Positions 36,756-46,355 of a stretch of 64,000 nucleotides of DNA are shown piece after piece; within the stretch, counting starts at the first letter, position 1, and every line of letters begins with the position of its first letter. The translations under genes and the position numbers were made by a program. The notes under the pieces were generated by a model, which did not search any database, was not told where the DNA came from, and saw nothing but the letters and a program-made list of their open reading frames with translations. The stretch lies in assembly GCF_009909205.1 (NCBI RefSeq), contig NZ_JAAAPN010000001.1, forward strand, positions 372,001 through 436,000. Direction: 5' to 3'. The DNA is from Aquabacterium fontiphilum. GTDB lineage: Bacteria > Pseudomonadota > Gammaproteobacteria > Burkholderiales > Burkholderiaceae_C.

Positions 36756-37214
36756 ATGACGATGTTTGAGCGCCTTCCCCGCCATGCCGGCGCCCTGGCC
36801 CGACGCGTGCGTCGCGGCTTCACCCTGATCGAATTGATGGTGGTGCTGGTGATCATCGGCCTGCTGGCTGCGCTGATCGTCCCCAACGTGCTCGACCGCG
36901 CGGATGACGCCCGGGTCACGGCTGCGCGCACCGACATCGCCAACATCATGCAGGCGCTCAAGCTCTACCGTCTGGACAACCAGCGCTATCCCACAGCCGA
37001 GCAGGGCCTGCAGGCGCTGGTCACGCGTCCAGCCACGCCGCCTGTGCCACCCAACTGGAAGAGCTACCTCGAGAAGCTGCCCCGGGATCCCTGGGGCAAC
37101 GCGTACCAGTACGCCAACCCCGGCGTGAAGGGGCCCGTGGATGTGTTCAGCTTCGGTGCAGACGGCCAGCCCGGCGGCGAAGGCAAGGATGCCGACATCG
37201 GCTCCTGGGAGTAA
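36756..37214 (+). CDS. gspG: Type II secretion major pseudopilin GspG
   Basis: Main subunit of the T2SS pseudopilus, 152 residues from the ATG at 36756. Prepilin cleavage site RRG/FTLIEL followed by the hydrophobic helix MVVLVIIGLLAALIVP. The C-terminal domain has the conserved DPWGNAYQYANPG and FSFGADGQPGGEGKDADIGSWE calcium-binding end. The leader of about 22 residues is long and Arg rich. First gene of the plus-strand gsp operon. Confidence 0.96.
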   Translation: MTMFERLPRHAGALARRVRRGFTLIELMVVLVIIGLLAALIVPNVLDRADDARVTAARTDIANIMQALKLYRLDNQRYPTAEQGLQALVTRPATPPVPPNWKSYLEKLPRDPWGNAYQYANPGVKGPVDVFSFGADGQPGGEGKDADIGSWE

Positions 37215-37707
37215 GCCGCCGCTGTCGCGTCGCGCGCGCGGCTTCACCTTGCTGGAGCTGATGGTCGTGGTCGCGATGATCGCCATCACCACGGCGGTGG
37301 TGAGCTTTGCGGTGCCCGACCCGGCGGCCACGCGGCTGGAGCGCGAGGCTGCCCGGCTCGTGGCCTTGCTCGAGTCGGCCCGGACCCAGGCCCGTGCGGG
37401 CGCCATGACGGTACTGTGGGTGCCGCAGGGGCGCGATGCCGAATCCGATTACCAGTTCATCGGCCTGCCGCCACCCTTGCAACCCTCGCTGACCTGGCTG
37501 GAGCGCGAGGTGCGCGCCGAGGTCGTGGGCGGGCGCAGCATCGTGCTGGGGCCCGAGCCGGTGATCGGCGCGCAAAGCGTGTTGCTGCGCCTGGGCGAGC
37601 GACAGTTGCTGATCGGCACCGATGGCCTGGGAGCATTTGCCGTGATCAACGGGGAGGCCGAACAGGGCGCGCCCGTGCCGGGGGGCAGCCTTGCGGCGGC
37701 ACGTTGA
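37189..37707 (+). CDS. gspH: Type II secretion minor pseudopilin GspH
   Basis: Minor pseudopilin of 172 residues. Prepilin site RARG/FTLLEL and helix MVVVAMIAITTAVVSF; the C-terminal domain resembles GspH/FimT (RLEREAARLVALLESARTQARAG). The chosen ATG (37189) overlaps the end of gspG by 26 bp, as no ATG, GTG or TTG occurs between it and the cleavage site. Confidence 0.88.
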   Translation: MPTSAPGSKPPLSRRARGFTLLELMVVVAMIAITTAVVSFAVPDPAATRLEREAARLVALLESARTQARAGAMTVLWVPQGRDAESDYQFIGLPPPLQPSLTWLEREVRAEVVGGRSIVLGPEPVIGAQSVLLRLGERQLLIGTDGLGAFAVINGEAEQGAPVPGGSLAAAR

Positions 37708-37711
37708 TCCC

Positions 37712-38083
37712 ATGGCGACGTGCCACATGGCGGCACGGGGCATGACGCTGGTCGAGGTGCTCGTGGCGCTGGCCATCGTGGCCATCACGCTGTCTGCCGG
37801 CATCAAGGCCGCCGGGGGCCTCACGGTCAATGCCCAGCGCATGGATGACCTCATGGTGGCGCAGTGGTGCGCTGAAAATCAGCTCACGGCGCTGCGCCTG
37901 ACCAAGGCCTACCCGCCGGTGGGCGACAGCGACTTCGGCTGTGTGCAGCTCGGGCGCCAGTTGCAGGGGCGCATGGTCGTGCGGCCCACACCCAACCCGA
38001 ACTTCCGTCGCGTCGACGCTCAGGTGTTCGACGAGCAGCAGCAATCCATCGTGCGCCTGTCGACGGTGCTGTCCCGGTTCTGA
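37712..38083 (+). CDS. gspI: Type II secretion minor pseudopilin GspI
   Basis: A 123-residue minor pseudopilin. The cleavage site is AARG/MTLVEV with helix LVALAIVAITLSAGIKAA; WCAENQLTALRL is the GspI signature. It begins 4 bp after gspH and likely forms the pseudopilus tip with GspJ and GspK. Confidence 0.93.
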   Translation: MATCHMAARGMTLVEVLVALAIVAITLSAGIKAAGGLTVNAQRMDDLMVAQWCAENQLTALRLTKAYPPVGDSDFGCVQLGRQLQGRMVVRPTPNPNFRRVDAQVFDEQQQSIVRLSTVLSRF

Positions 38084-38088
38084 TCACC

Positions 38089-38718
38089 ATGTCCAGGCCC
38101 GTCACACGCCCCTTTCGCCAGTTGCACGGCTTCACGCTCATCGAGGTGCTCGTGGCCTTGTTGATCCTGTCGGTGCTGGCGGCCACCGCATGGAAGGGCA
38201 TGGATGCGATCTCGACCTCACGGCAGGTGGCCGAGGACAAGCTGCGCCAGACGCTGCGCGTGCAGTCGGTGATGACCCAATGGGAGGCCGATCTCGGGCA
38301 GGTGACCGACACGCTCATCGTCCCCGGCCTGCAGTTTGACGGCGGCCAGTTGCGGCTGACGCGTCGCGCGGTGGGTGGTGTACAGGTCGTGACCTGGCTC
38401 GTGCGCGATGGGCGGTTGTTGCGCTGGGCCAGCCCTGAAACCACGCGGGTCGGCGAGTTGCAGCAGCATTGGCAGCGTGCGGCGCAGCTGCAAGGCAGTG
38501 AGCCGGGCGCGCTGGTGGCGCTGGAGGGCATTGGCCAGTGGCAGGTGTTCTGTTTCCGCGATGGCTCATTGAGCAACTGTCAGTCCACCGGGAACGTGGT
38601 GCAAGGGATGGTGCAGATGCCGCAGGCGCTGCGGGTGCAGCTGGTGCTGGCCGAGGGCAGTGGCTTTGGTGGCAACCTCACGCGTGACATGATGATCGCG
38701 CCACAGACGAACAACTGA
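38089..38718 (+). CDS. gspJ: Type II secretion minor pseudopilin GspJ
   Basis: A 209-residue minor pseudopilin. Cleavage site LHG/FTLIEV, helix LVALLILSVLAATAWKG. The conserved RQTLRVQSVMTQWEADLGQV and the late ALRVQLVLAEG fit GspJ. Five bases separate it from gspI and its stop overlaps the gspK start by one base. Confidence 0.93.
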   Translation: MSRPVTRPFRQLHGFTLIEVLVALLILSVLAATAWKGMDAISTSRQVAEDKLRQTLRVQSVMTQWEADLGQVTDTLIVPGLQFDGGQLRLTRRAVGGVQVVTWLVRDGRLLRWASPETTRVGELQQHWQRAAQLQGSEPGALVALEGIGQWQVFCFRDGSLSNCQSTGNVVQGMVQMPQALRVQLVLAEGSGFGGNLTRDMMIAPQTNN

Positions 38719-39758
38719 TGATCACGCACACCCCGTCCAACCTTTCTGTGGTGCGCGGGCGCCAGCGCGGCGCTGCCCTGCTGTCGGCCATGGTCATCGT
38801 CACCCTCGTGGCCACACTGGCTGCTTCGATGGTGTGGCAACAGTGGCGCGCCGTGCAGGTGGAAGCGGCCGAGCGGGTGCGCACGCAGGCCGGCTGGGTG
38901 CTCAGCGGCGCGCTCGACTGGGCGCGGCTCATCCTGCGCGAAGACCAGCGCAGCGGCGGGGCCGACCACCTGGGTGAGCCCTGGGCCGTGCCGCTGGCCG
39001 AAGCGCGCCTGTCGACCTTTCTGGCGGCCGACGCCACCAACACGGTGGGTGAGGAAGACACCGCGCCGGAGGCCTTCCTGTCGGGCAAGGTGGACGATGC
39101 GGCCTCGCGCTACAACCTGCGCAACCTGCTCGACGGCGATGGCAAGGTGGTGCCGACCGAGTTGGCCGTGTTGCGCCGCCTGTGCGAGTTCGCCGGCCTG
39201 TCGCCGTCGCTGGCCGATGGCATTGCCGATGGGTGGCGCCGCGCGAGTCTGGCCGTGCGGGCCACCCAGTTGGACGACGCCGAGGCGCTCACCGCGCTGG
39301 GTGGGCCCGATGGGCTGACCCGGGCCCCCTTGATGCCCGCCACGGCCGACCAGTTGACGTGGCTGGGGCTGGATGCCGGCACGGTGGAACGCCTGCGGCC
39401 GTATGTCACCGTGCTACCCGACGCCACCAAGGTCAACGTCAACACCGCCCCCCGCGAGGTGATCGCGGCCGTGGTGGACAACCTCGACCTGGGCCGGGCG
39501 GCCCGTGTGGTGCAGGCTCGCCAGCGCACGCCCCTGCGTGTCACCGAAGAGCTCAACAACATCCTCGGCGCGGGCAACTGGGACTTCTCTCGCCTGGCCG
39601 TGACCACCGATTACTTCGAGGTGCGCGGCCGCCTGCGCTACGAAGACAACGTCATCGAGCAACGCCACCTGGTGCAGCGCAGCGGCGGCGACGTGCTGGT
39701 GCGTCACCAGTCGCGCTTCTCGGGTCTGGACCTGACCGGTGCAGCGCCTGCGCGTTGA
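38718..39758 (+). CDS. gspK: Type II secretion pseudopilin GspK
   Basis: A 346-residue tip pseudopilin. The leader ends QRG/AALLSAMVIVTLVATLAASMVW; as usual for GspK, no Glu stands at +5. The large domain includes DDAASRYNLRNLLDG and VNVNTAPREVIAAVVDNL, typical of GspK. It caps the pseudopilus through the GspI-J-K complex. Confidence 0.95.
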   Translation: MITHTPSNLSVVRGRQRGAALLSAMVIVTLVATLAASMVWQQWRAVQVEAAERVRTQAGWVLSGALDWARLILREDQRSGGADHLGEPWAVPLAEARLSTFLAADATNTVGEEDTAPEAFLSGKVDDAASRYNLRNLLDGDGKVVPTELAVLRRLCEFAGLSPSLADGIADGWRRASLAVRATQLDDAEALTALGGPDGLTRAPLMPATADQLTWLGLDAGTVERLRPYVTVLPDATKVNVNTAPREVIAAVVDNLDLGRAARVVQARQRTPLRVTEELNNILGAGNWDFSRLAVTTDYFEVRGRLRYEDNVIEQRHLVQRSGGDVLVRHQSRFSGLDLTGAAPAR

Positions 39759-39896
39759 AGGCTCGCCAGACAGTGGGCAGCTTTGCGACGTAAAGCAGGT
39801 ATTCATCCTTAAACGGCCCTTATTTCGCCGCTCCTACAATGGAAAGGCCAATAAGCTTGGCAACATGTCACATTCCGACCAGCATTTCCCCAGGGC

Positions 39897-41171
39897 ATGA
39901 GCATCCTCATCATCCAACTGCCGGCTCGTCCGCGGCACGTCGCAGACGCAGACGGTGGTGAGTCGTCCACGCCCTCGGGGCCCCGGGAGTACGCCTATGT
40001 GCTGAGCCCCGATGGCCTGTCGTTGGGGCGTCAGGGCCGCTGCACGGCGCCCATGCTGCCGCGTGCCGACAGCGTGGTGGCCGTGATGGCGCCGACCGAC
40101 CTGAGCTGGCACCGCATCACCCTGCCCAAGGCGCCTGCGTCGCGCCTGCGCGCGGCGCTGGCTGGGATGCTCGAAGACGCCGTACTGGACGACCCGGAAG
40201 ACCTGCACCTGGCGCTGTCGCCGCAGGCCAAGGTGGGCCAGCCCTGCTGGGTCGCCGCATGCGACCATACCTGGTTGACCAGTCAGCTGATGGCGCTGGA
40301 GAAGGCCAAGCTGCGTGTGGACCGCGTGGTGCCGGGTCTGGCGCCTGACGAGCCGGCCACGGCCTTGTTCCATGAGGCGCAGGAAGGGGTCGATCCGGGC
40401 AGCGATGGTGCCGCTGGCGTGATGCTGAGCTGGTCGACCACCGAAGGCGTGGCCACCTGGCCGCTGACCGGCACGTTGGCCCACGTGCTGTTGCCTGACC
40501 CGCTGCCGCCTCAGACGCGCGTGCTGGCCACCCCGCCGGTGGCCGCGCCTGCCGAGCGCTGGCTCGGCCGTCCGGTCACGGTACAGACCGAGTCGGAACA
40601 TCTGCTGCTGGCTGCGCGCTCGTTGTGGAACCTGCTGCAGTTCGAACTCACGCCGCGCAGCAAGGGCGTGTACGCCTTCAACGACCAGTGGCGTCGCCTG
40701 ATGGGCCCGCAATGGCGGCCTGCCCGCATGGGCTTGGCCGTGCTGATCGTCGTTCAGGTGCTGGGGTTGAACCTGTGGGCCTGGCATCAGGAGCGCCTGC
40801 TCAAGACCCGCAAGGCCGAGATGGCGCAGCTGCTCAAGCAGGCCTATCCGCAGGTGCAGGTGGTGGTCGATCCTGCGGCCCAGATGCGTCGCGAAACCGA
40901 TGCGCTGCGCATGCTGGCCGGTGTCCCGGGCGATGCCGATCTGGAGGCCATGCTGGCCGCGGTCGTGCGTGCCTGGCCGGAAGACCGCACGCTGGGTGCC
41001 TTCCGCTACGGGTCAGAAGGACTCGCGCTGACCCTGCCGCCAAACTGGGGGCCGGCGGAGGCCGACTTCTTCCGTGTGCGCATGGCCCGTGCGGGCTTGC
41101 AGGCGCAAGACAGTGGTGATGGCCGCGTGCTGTTGAGCGCGCTGCCGGCCGGGCAGGTGCCTGGTCGCTGA
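39897..41171 (+). CDS. gspL: Type II secretion assembly-platform protein GspL
   Basis: A 424-residue bitopic protein. The cytoplasmic actin-like domain spans about 1-275 and binds the ATPase GspE, a single helix lies at about 277-300 (MGLAVLIVVQVLGLNLWAWH), and a ferredoxin-like periplasmic domain ends the protein. The 138-bp gap before it is the longest in the operon and contains a TACAAT (39835-39840) that could be a -10 element, but no good -35 stands at the right distance. Confidence 0.9.
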   Translation: MSILIIQLPARPRHVADADGGESSTPSGPREYAYVLSPDGLSLGRQGRCTAPMLPRADSVVAVMAPTDLSWHRITLPKAPASRLRAALAGMLEDAVLDDPEDLHLALSPQAKVGQPCWVAACDHTWLTSQLMALEKAKLRVDRVVPGLAPDEPATALFHEAQEGVDPGSDGAAGVMLSWSTTEGVATWPLTGTLAHVLLPDPLPPQTRVLATPPVAAPAERWLGRPVTVQTESEHLLLAARSLWNLLQFELTPRSKGVYAFNDQWRRLMGPQWRPARMGLAVLIVVQVLGLNLWAWHQERLLKTRKAEMAQLLKQAYPQVQVVVDPAAQMRRETDALRMLAGVPGDADLEAMLAAVVRAWPEDRTLGAFRYGSEGLALTLPPNWGPAEADFFRVRMARAGLQAQDSGDGRVLLSALPAGQVPGR

Positions 41172-41186
41172 CGGGAACGATGTGCC

Positions 41187-41702
41187 ATGACTGAACAAGG
41201 ACAGGCGCTGGCTCAGTGGCGCCAGCAGATGCAGGAGCGCTGGACCGCATTGGCTCCGCGAGAGCGTCGCCTGGTGCAGGCCACCGGCTGGGTGTTGCTC
41301 TTGGTGCTGGTCGTGATGGTGGGCCTGCGGCCTGCGTGGCGCACGCTGAGCGCCATGCCTGAGCGCATGCAAGCTGTCGAGGTCGAACTCGAGTCCATGC
41401 GGCGTCTCGCGCAGGAGGCGCAGGCATTGCGCCAGCGGCCGCCTGTGCCGCCGGTACAGGCCGAAGCCGCCTTGCGCGCGGCCTCCGAGCGGCTGGGCGG
41501 TACGGCGCGGCTGACGCTGCAAGGCGAGCGCGCCACGCTGACATTCACCGACATCCCCGGCGGGGCGCTGGCCGACTGGCTGCAGGAAGCCCGCGGCGCG
41601 GCCCGGGCCCGCGTGACCGAAGCCGAAGTCCAGCCTGCGGCGGCCGGCGCATTCAGCGGCAACATCGTGCTGGCGCTGGGCAACGGCCTGGGTGAACGCT
41701 GA
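41187..41702 (+). CDS. gspM: Type II secretion protein GspM
   Basis: A 171-residue bitopic protein: cytoplasmic start (ALAPRERRLVQATG), one helix (WVLLLVLVVMVGLRPAW), then a short periplasmic domain with a Glu/Arg coiled region and the GspM end (FTDIPGGALADWLQEARGA). It pairs with GspL in the assembly platform. It begins 15 bp after gspL. Confidence 0.92.
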   Translation: MTEQGQALAQWRQQMQERWTALAPRERRLVQATGWVLLLVLVVMVGLRPAWRTLSAMPERMQAVEVELESMRRLAQEAQALRQRPPVPPVQAEAALRAASERLGGTARLTLQGERATLTFTDIPGGALADWLQEARGAARARVTEAEVQPAAAGAFSGNIVLALGNGLGER

Positions 41703-41711
41703 GGAACCATC

Positions 41712-42626
41712 ATGGCAGGCCTGTCACTCTTCCAACGCCGCCCCGCCTGGTTCAAAGGCGCCACGGCGCTGACCACCCGCTGGCTCGAGTCCACGCTCGA
41801 GATCGCCCGCTGGGAGAACATGCGCAAGGCGGGGCGTCGCTGGGGTTGGTGGGGCGTCGGCCTCGGCTCGCTGGTCGGCATCCTGGCCTATGCGCCGGCG
41901 CCCTGGCTGGCGCAAGGGGTGCTCTCACTCACAGAGGGGCGCCTGCTCCTGGCCGACTCGCGCGGCACGGTCTGGCGTGGCAACGCGGTCGTGGTGCTGA
42001 CGGGCGGTGCGGGCAGCCGTGATGCCCGTGCACTGCCGGGGCGCCTGAACTGGCGCCTGTCGCTGGGCCGCGGCGGGCTGGATGTCAGCCTGCAGCAGGA
42101 CTGCTGCATCACCGAGCCGGTGGCCTTGCGGCTGACACCGGGCTGGGGCCGTGTGCGGTTGGCTGTCGTGCCGGCGCCGGGCAGCCAGGCCGAGCGCACG
42201 GGCGAGCTGGCCCGCTGGCCTGCCGCATGGCTGGCCGGGCTGGGCACCCCGTGGAACACCTTGCAACTCGAGGGCGTGGCCCGCCTCTCAGCCAGTGGTT
42301 TTGGCTTCGAGTGGGTCCAGGGCCGCGTGCGGCTGCAAGGCATGGCCGTGGTGGCGCTGGACGATGTGTCTTCCAGCCTCACCACGCTCGACAGCCTCGG
42401 CTCCTACCGTTTCGAGGTGCGTGCCGACGGTGAAGGCCAGGCGGCGCTCAGCCTGCGTACCGAAGAAGGTGCGCTGAGCCTCACCGGCCAGGGCGAATGG
42501 CGCCCGGCCGGCGTGTACTTCCGTGGCGAGGCGCGGGCCAGTGAGGCCGAGCGCGACGCGCTGGACAATTTGTTGAACATCATCGGGCGCCGCGAGGGCG
42601 AGCGCTCCGTCATTTCGATCGGATAA
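41712..42626 (+). CDS. gspN: Type II secretion protein GspN
   Basis: A 304-residue protein with one helix at about 45-62 and a beta-rich periplasmic domain. GRLLLADSRGTVWRGNAVVVLTGG and LPGRLNWRLSL are the GspN family hallmarks. GspN is present in only some T2SS clusters and its exact role is not settled. Two adjacent cysteines (QQDCCITEP) are a notable feature. It lies between gspM and gspD with gaps of 9 and 3 bp. Confidence 0.88.
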   Translation: MAGLSLFQRRPAWFKGATALTTRWLESTLEIARWENMRKAGRRWGWWGVGLGSLVGILAYAPAPWLAQGVLSLTEGRLLLADSRGTVWRGNAVVVLTGGAGSRDARALPGRLNWRLSLGRGGLDVSLQQDCCITEPVALRLTPGWGRVRLAVVPAPGSQAERTGELARWPAAWLAGLGTPWNTLQLEGVARLSASGFGFEWVQGRVRLQGMAVVALDDVSSSLTTLDSLGSYRFEVRADGEGQAALSLRTEEGALSLTGQGEWRPAGVYFRGEARASEAERDALDNLLNIIGRREGERSVISIG

Positions 42627-42629
42627 GGC

Positions 42630-44882
42630 ATGAAGCACCGCTTTCTGACTCGCCCCCGTGCCACTGCGCTGGTGACGGCGCTGGCCCTGAGCTTCGCCCA
42701 CACCGGCATCCTGCCCCTGACGGGCCTGGGGCTCGCTTCGGCCGCGCCGCTGAAGAAGGGCGGCCCGTCGGTCACGCTGAATTTCGTCAACGCCGAGATC
42801 GAGGGCGTGGCCCGCGCCATGGCGGCCATCGTCGACCGTCAGATCCTGGTCGACCCGCGCGTGAAGGGCGCCATCACGCTGTACAGCGAACAGCCGCTGA
42901 CGCCGCGTGAGGCCTACCTGAACTTCCTGGCGGCGCTGCGCGGGCAGGGCTTCGCGCTGGTCGAGGTCTCAGGCCTGCTGAAGATCGTGCCCGAAGCCGA
43001 GGCCAAGCTGCAGACCGGCACGGTAGACGTCGGCAGCGTGCGCCGCTCGGGCGACCAGGTGCTCACCCAGATCTTCCGGCTCACGCACGAAAACGCCAAC
43101 AACCTGGTGACCGTGTTGCGTCCGCTGATCAGCCCGAACAACACGATCAACGCCAACCCGTCGACGAACACGCTGGTCATCACCGACTACGCCGACAACC
43201 TGCAGCGGATCGCGCAGATGATCGCTGCGCTCGACATCCCGACCAACACGGATGCCGAAGCCATCCCGTTGCAGTACGCCATCGCTGCGGATGTGGCGCC
43301 CATGGTGCAGCGCCTGGCCGATGGCGGCGGCGGTGGCGCCGCGCCGGGTGCGGCCGGCGCGCAGGGCACCATCGTGATGGCCGACCCGCGCACCAACACC
43401 CTGCTTGTCCGCGCGCCCAACGCGGCGCGTCTGGCCCTCATACGCAACGTCGTGCAGCGGCTGGACCGACCCGGACAGGGGGGGCTGGGCGGCAGCGGCA
43501 TCCACGTCGTCTACCTGCGCAACGCCGATGCAGTCAAGCTGGCCCAGGTGCTGCGTGCGGCCTTCCCGGGCAGTGGTGGCGCGGCGGCAGGCAATGCCGG
43601 CGGCGGCGCTGCGCCCACACCGACGACGCCCAACCCTGCGGCCGGTGGCGTCAACACCACGGGCGGCGGGACCAACAGTGGGGCGTCCAGCCAGGCCACC
43701 GCACCGGTGGGCGCATCGGCCCAACCGTCCACAGGGGGCTTCATCCAGGCCGACCCGGCCACCAACTCGCTGATCATCACCGCGACCGATTCGCTGTACC
43801 GCCAACTGCGGGCCGTGATCGACCAGCTCGATGGCCGCCGGGCGCAGATCTACATCGAGGCGATGATCGTCAAGGTCGATGCCGAGAAGGCCGCCCGTTT
43901 GGGCGTGCAGTGGGCGGGCGCCACAGGTGACCGCAACATTGTGGGTGCCGGCACCAACCTGCCAGTGACTGGCGGGCAGGGCCTGGTCGGTGCGGTCTCC
44001 GGCGGCGTGCAGGCGCTGGCGGGCTTGGAGGGCTTCACCGTGGGCGTGGCGCGCCGCCTGAGCGATGGCAGCTACAGCCTGGGCGCCCTGGCCAACTTCC
44101 TCAAGACCGAGGCCGGTGGCAACATCCTGTCCACGCCCAATCTGGTGACGCTGGACAACGAAGAAGCCAAGATCATCGTGGGCGAGAACGTGCCGTTCGT
44201 GACCGGCAGCTTCACCAACACCGGTGCGAACAGTGGCTCGGTCAACCCGTTCCAGACCATCGAGCGCAAGGACGTGGGCCTGACGCTGCGTGTGCGTCCC
44301 CAGGTCGGCGAGGGTGGCACCGTGCGCATGACGATCTTCCAGGAAGACGCGCGCGTGTCGTCCACGGCCGGCAACAACGGTCCGACCACGTCCAAGAGCT
44401 CCATCGAGACCACCGTGGTGGTCGACGACGGCCAGGTGCTGGTGCTGGGCGGCCTGATGAAGGACGAGTATGGTGACGGCGAGAACAAGGTGCCGCTGCT
44501 GGGCGACCTGCCCGTGCTGGGGCACCTGTTCAAGAACCAGCAGCGCACGCGCAAGAAATCGAACCTGATGGTCTTCCTGCGTCCGGTGGTAATGCGCACG
44601 CAAGACGCGAGCAATGCGCTCACACTGGATCGTTACGAATTCATGCGTCAGCGCCAGATCGACAGCATCCCCATGCCCAATGCTGTCATGGGCATCAACG
44701 AGGTGCCGCAGCTGGATCCGCTCCGGCTCAGCAACCAGCTGTCCATGCCACCGGTCACGCAGCCGCTGGACGACCCGCGCGCACCTGCGCCCACGGTGGT
44801 GATGCCGGCCGATTCGGGCTACGCGCCTCGGCTGTCGCCAGCGACGCCGGCTGCCACGGCGACGCCGGTCGCCCCCCGCTGA
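42630..44882 (+). CDS. gspD: Type II secretion secretin GspD
   Basis: Outer-membrane channel, 750 residues. Signal peptide to about residue 33, N0 domain (VTLNFVNAEIEGVARAMAAIVDRQILVDPRVKGAITL), N1-N3 domains with TNTLVITDYADNL and TNTLLVRAPN repeats, and the secretin core (GGNILSTPNLVTLDNEEAKIIVGENVPFVTGSF, then VLVLGGLMKDE and VPLLGDLPVLGHLFK). A low-complexity Gly/Thr/Ala/Pro insert of about 50 residues interrupts N3 (bases about 43560-43720). The C-terminus ends in a Pro/Ala tail. Confidence 0.96.
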   Translation: MKHRFLTRPRATALVTALALSFAHTGILPLTGLGLASAAPLKKGGPSVTLNFVNAEIEGVARAMAAIVDRQILVDPRVKGAITLYSEQPLTPREAYLNFLAALRGQGFALVEVSGLLKIVPEAEAKLQTGTVDVGSVRRSGDQVLTQIFRLTHENANNLVTVLRPLISPNNTINANPSTNTLVITDYADNLQRIAQMIAALDIPTNTDAEAIPLQYAIAADVAPMVQRLADGGGGGAAPGAAGAQGTIVMADPRTNTLLVRAPNAARLALIRNVVQRLDRPGQGGLGGSGIHVVYLRNADAVKLAQVLRAAFPGSGGAAAGNAGGGAAPTPTTPNPAAGGVNTTGGGTNSGASSQATAPVGASAQPSTGGFIQADPATNSLIITATDSLYRQLRAVIDQLDGRRAQIYIEAMIVKVDAEKAARLGVQWAGATGDRNIVGAGTNLPVTGGQGLVGAVSGGVQALAGLEGFTVGVARRLSDGSYSLGALANFLKTEAGGNILSTPNLVTLDNEEAKIIVGENVPFVTGSFTNTGANSGSVNPFQTIERKDVGLTLRVRPQVGEGGTVRMTIFQEDARVSSTAGNNGPTTSKSSIETTVVVDDGQVLVLGGLMKDEYGDGENKVPLLGDLPVLGHLFKNQQRTRKKSNLMVFLRPVVMRTQDASNALTLDRYEFMRQRQIDSIPMPNAVMGINEVPQLDPLRLSNQLSMPPVTQPLDDPRAPAPTVVMPADSGYAPRLSPATPAATATPVAPR

Positions 44883-44897
44883 GCACGGAGAACGGCC

Positions 44898-46322
44898 ATG
44901 CCCATGCGCCATCCCCTGCCTTACGCCTATGCGCGGGCCAATGGCATGCTGCTCGAGCACGACGGCCAGCGCCTGACGCTGTGGGCCAGCCAGACGGTGT
45001 CGCCCGCGGCGCTGTCCGAGGTGCTGCGCAAGCACCCGGTGCACACCGTCGAGCAGGACACGCCCGAGGCCCTGTCGCAACGCATTGCGGCGGCCTATGC
45101 AGCCGGTGAAGGCAGCGCCGCCGCCGTGGTCGGCGAGGTCGAAAGCGCCGTCGACCTCTCGCGCATGATGCAGGACCTGCCTGCGGTCGAAGATCTGCTC
45201 GAAGCCAGCAACGACGCGCCCATCATCCGCATGCTCAACGCGCTGCTGACGCAGGCCGCGAAAGACGGTGCGTCCGACATCCACATCGAGGCCTACGAGC
45301 GCAACTCGGTCGTGCGCTTCCGGGTGGACGGCACGCTGCGTGAGGTGGTGCAGCCCAACAAGGCACTGCACGCCGCGCTGATCTCGCGCCTGAAGATCAT
45401 GGCCGAGCTCGACATCTCTGAAAAACGCCTGCCGCAGGACGGCCGCATTTCGCTGCGCATTGGCGGCCGCGCGGTCGACGTGCGCGTCTCGACCTTGCCG
45501 TCGGCCCATGGCGAGCGTGCCGTGCTGCGGATTCTCGACAAAGGCGACGCCAACAAGTTCACGCTCGAATCGCTGGGCATGAGCGGCGACACGCTCGACC
45601 AGTTCAAGCGCCTGCTGCGCCAGCCGCACGGCATCGTGCTGGTTACCGGTCCCACTGGCTCGGGCAAGACGACCACGCTGTACGCGGGTCTGGCCACGGT
45701 CGACGCGGCCACCACCAACGTGCTGACGGTCGAAGACCCGGTCGAGTACGAGCTGCCCGGCATCGGCCAGACCCAGGTCAATCACCGCATCGAGCTGACG
45801 TTTGCCAAGGCGCTGCGCGCCATCCTGCGTCAGGATCCGGACGTCATCATGATCGGTGAAATCCGTGACCTGGAAACCGCCCAGATCGCGGTGCAGGCCT
45901 CGCTGACGGGTCACTTGGTGCTGGCCACGCTGCACACCAACGACGCGCCTTCGGCCGTGGCCCGTCTGACCGACATGGGCATCGAGCCCTTTCTGCTGTC
46001 GTCGTCGCTGCTGGGCGTGCTGGCCCAGCGTCTGGTGCGCAAGCTGTGCGTGCACTGCAAGCGCGAAGACGATCAAGGACGCTGGCACCCGGTGGGCTGC
46101 AGCGAATGCGGGATGACCGGCTACAAGGGCCGAACCGGCGTGTACGAGCTCATGGTGGCCGACGACGAGGTGCGCGCGCTGATCCACGCCCAGGCGTCCG
46201 AGGCCAAGCTCTTCGAGGTGGCGCAGCTCAATGGCATGAAGACCATGCGCGACGATGGCGATCGGCTGGTGGCGCAAGGCGTCACCTCGCTGGAAGAGGT
46301 GTTGCGCGTCACGCGCGAATGA
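44898..46322 (+). CDS. gspE: Type II secretion ATPase GspE
   Basis: Cytoplasmic motor ATPase, 474 residues. Walker A GPTGSGKT at 251-258, Asp box LTVEDPVEYEL, Walker B DPDVIMIGEIRD and His box TGHLVLATLHTND are intact. The zinc element is CVHC at 384-387 and CSEC at 401-404, with only 13 residues between the pairs, shorter than in well-known GspE proteins. The N1E domain is short. Confidence 0.96.
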   Translation: MPMRHPLPYAYARANGMLLEHDGQRLTLWASQTVSPAALSEVLRKHPVHTVEQDTPEALSQRIAAAYAAGEGSAAAVVGEVESAVDLSRMMQDLPAVEDLLEASNDAPIIRMLNALLTQAAKDGASDIHIEAYERNSVVRFRVDGTLREVVQPNKALHAALISRLKIMAELDISEKRLPQDGRISLRIGGRAVDVRVSTLPSAHGERAVLRILDKGDANKFTLESLGMSGDTLDQFKRLLRQPHGIVLVTGPTGSGKTTTLYAGLATVDAATTNVLTVEDPVEYELPGIGQTQVNHRIELTFAKALRAILRQDPDVIMIGEIRDLETAQIAVQASLTGHLVLATLHTNDAPSAVARLTDMGIEPFLLSSSLLGVLAQRLVRKLCVHCKREDDQGRWHPVGCSECGMTGYKGRTGVYELMVADDEVRALIHAQASEAKLFEVAQLNGMKTMRDDGDRLVAQGVTSLEEVLRVTRE

Positions 46323-46355
46323 GGCGCCGCGCGCCCTTGATCGGAACCCCCTCAG

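Noticed and set aside
39835-39840. TACAAT as an internal promoter for gspL
   Set aside because: No acceptable -35 at 16-19 bp upstream; left as a remark only.
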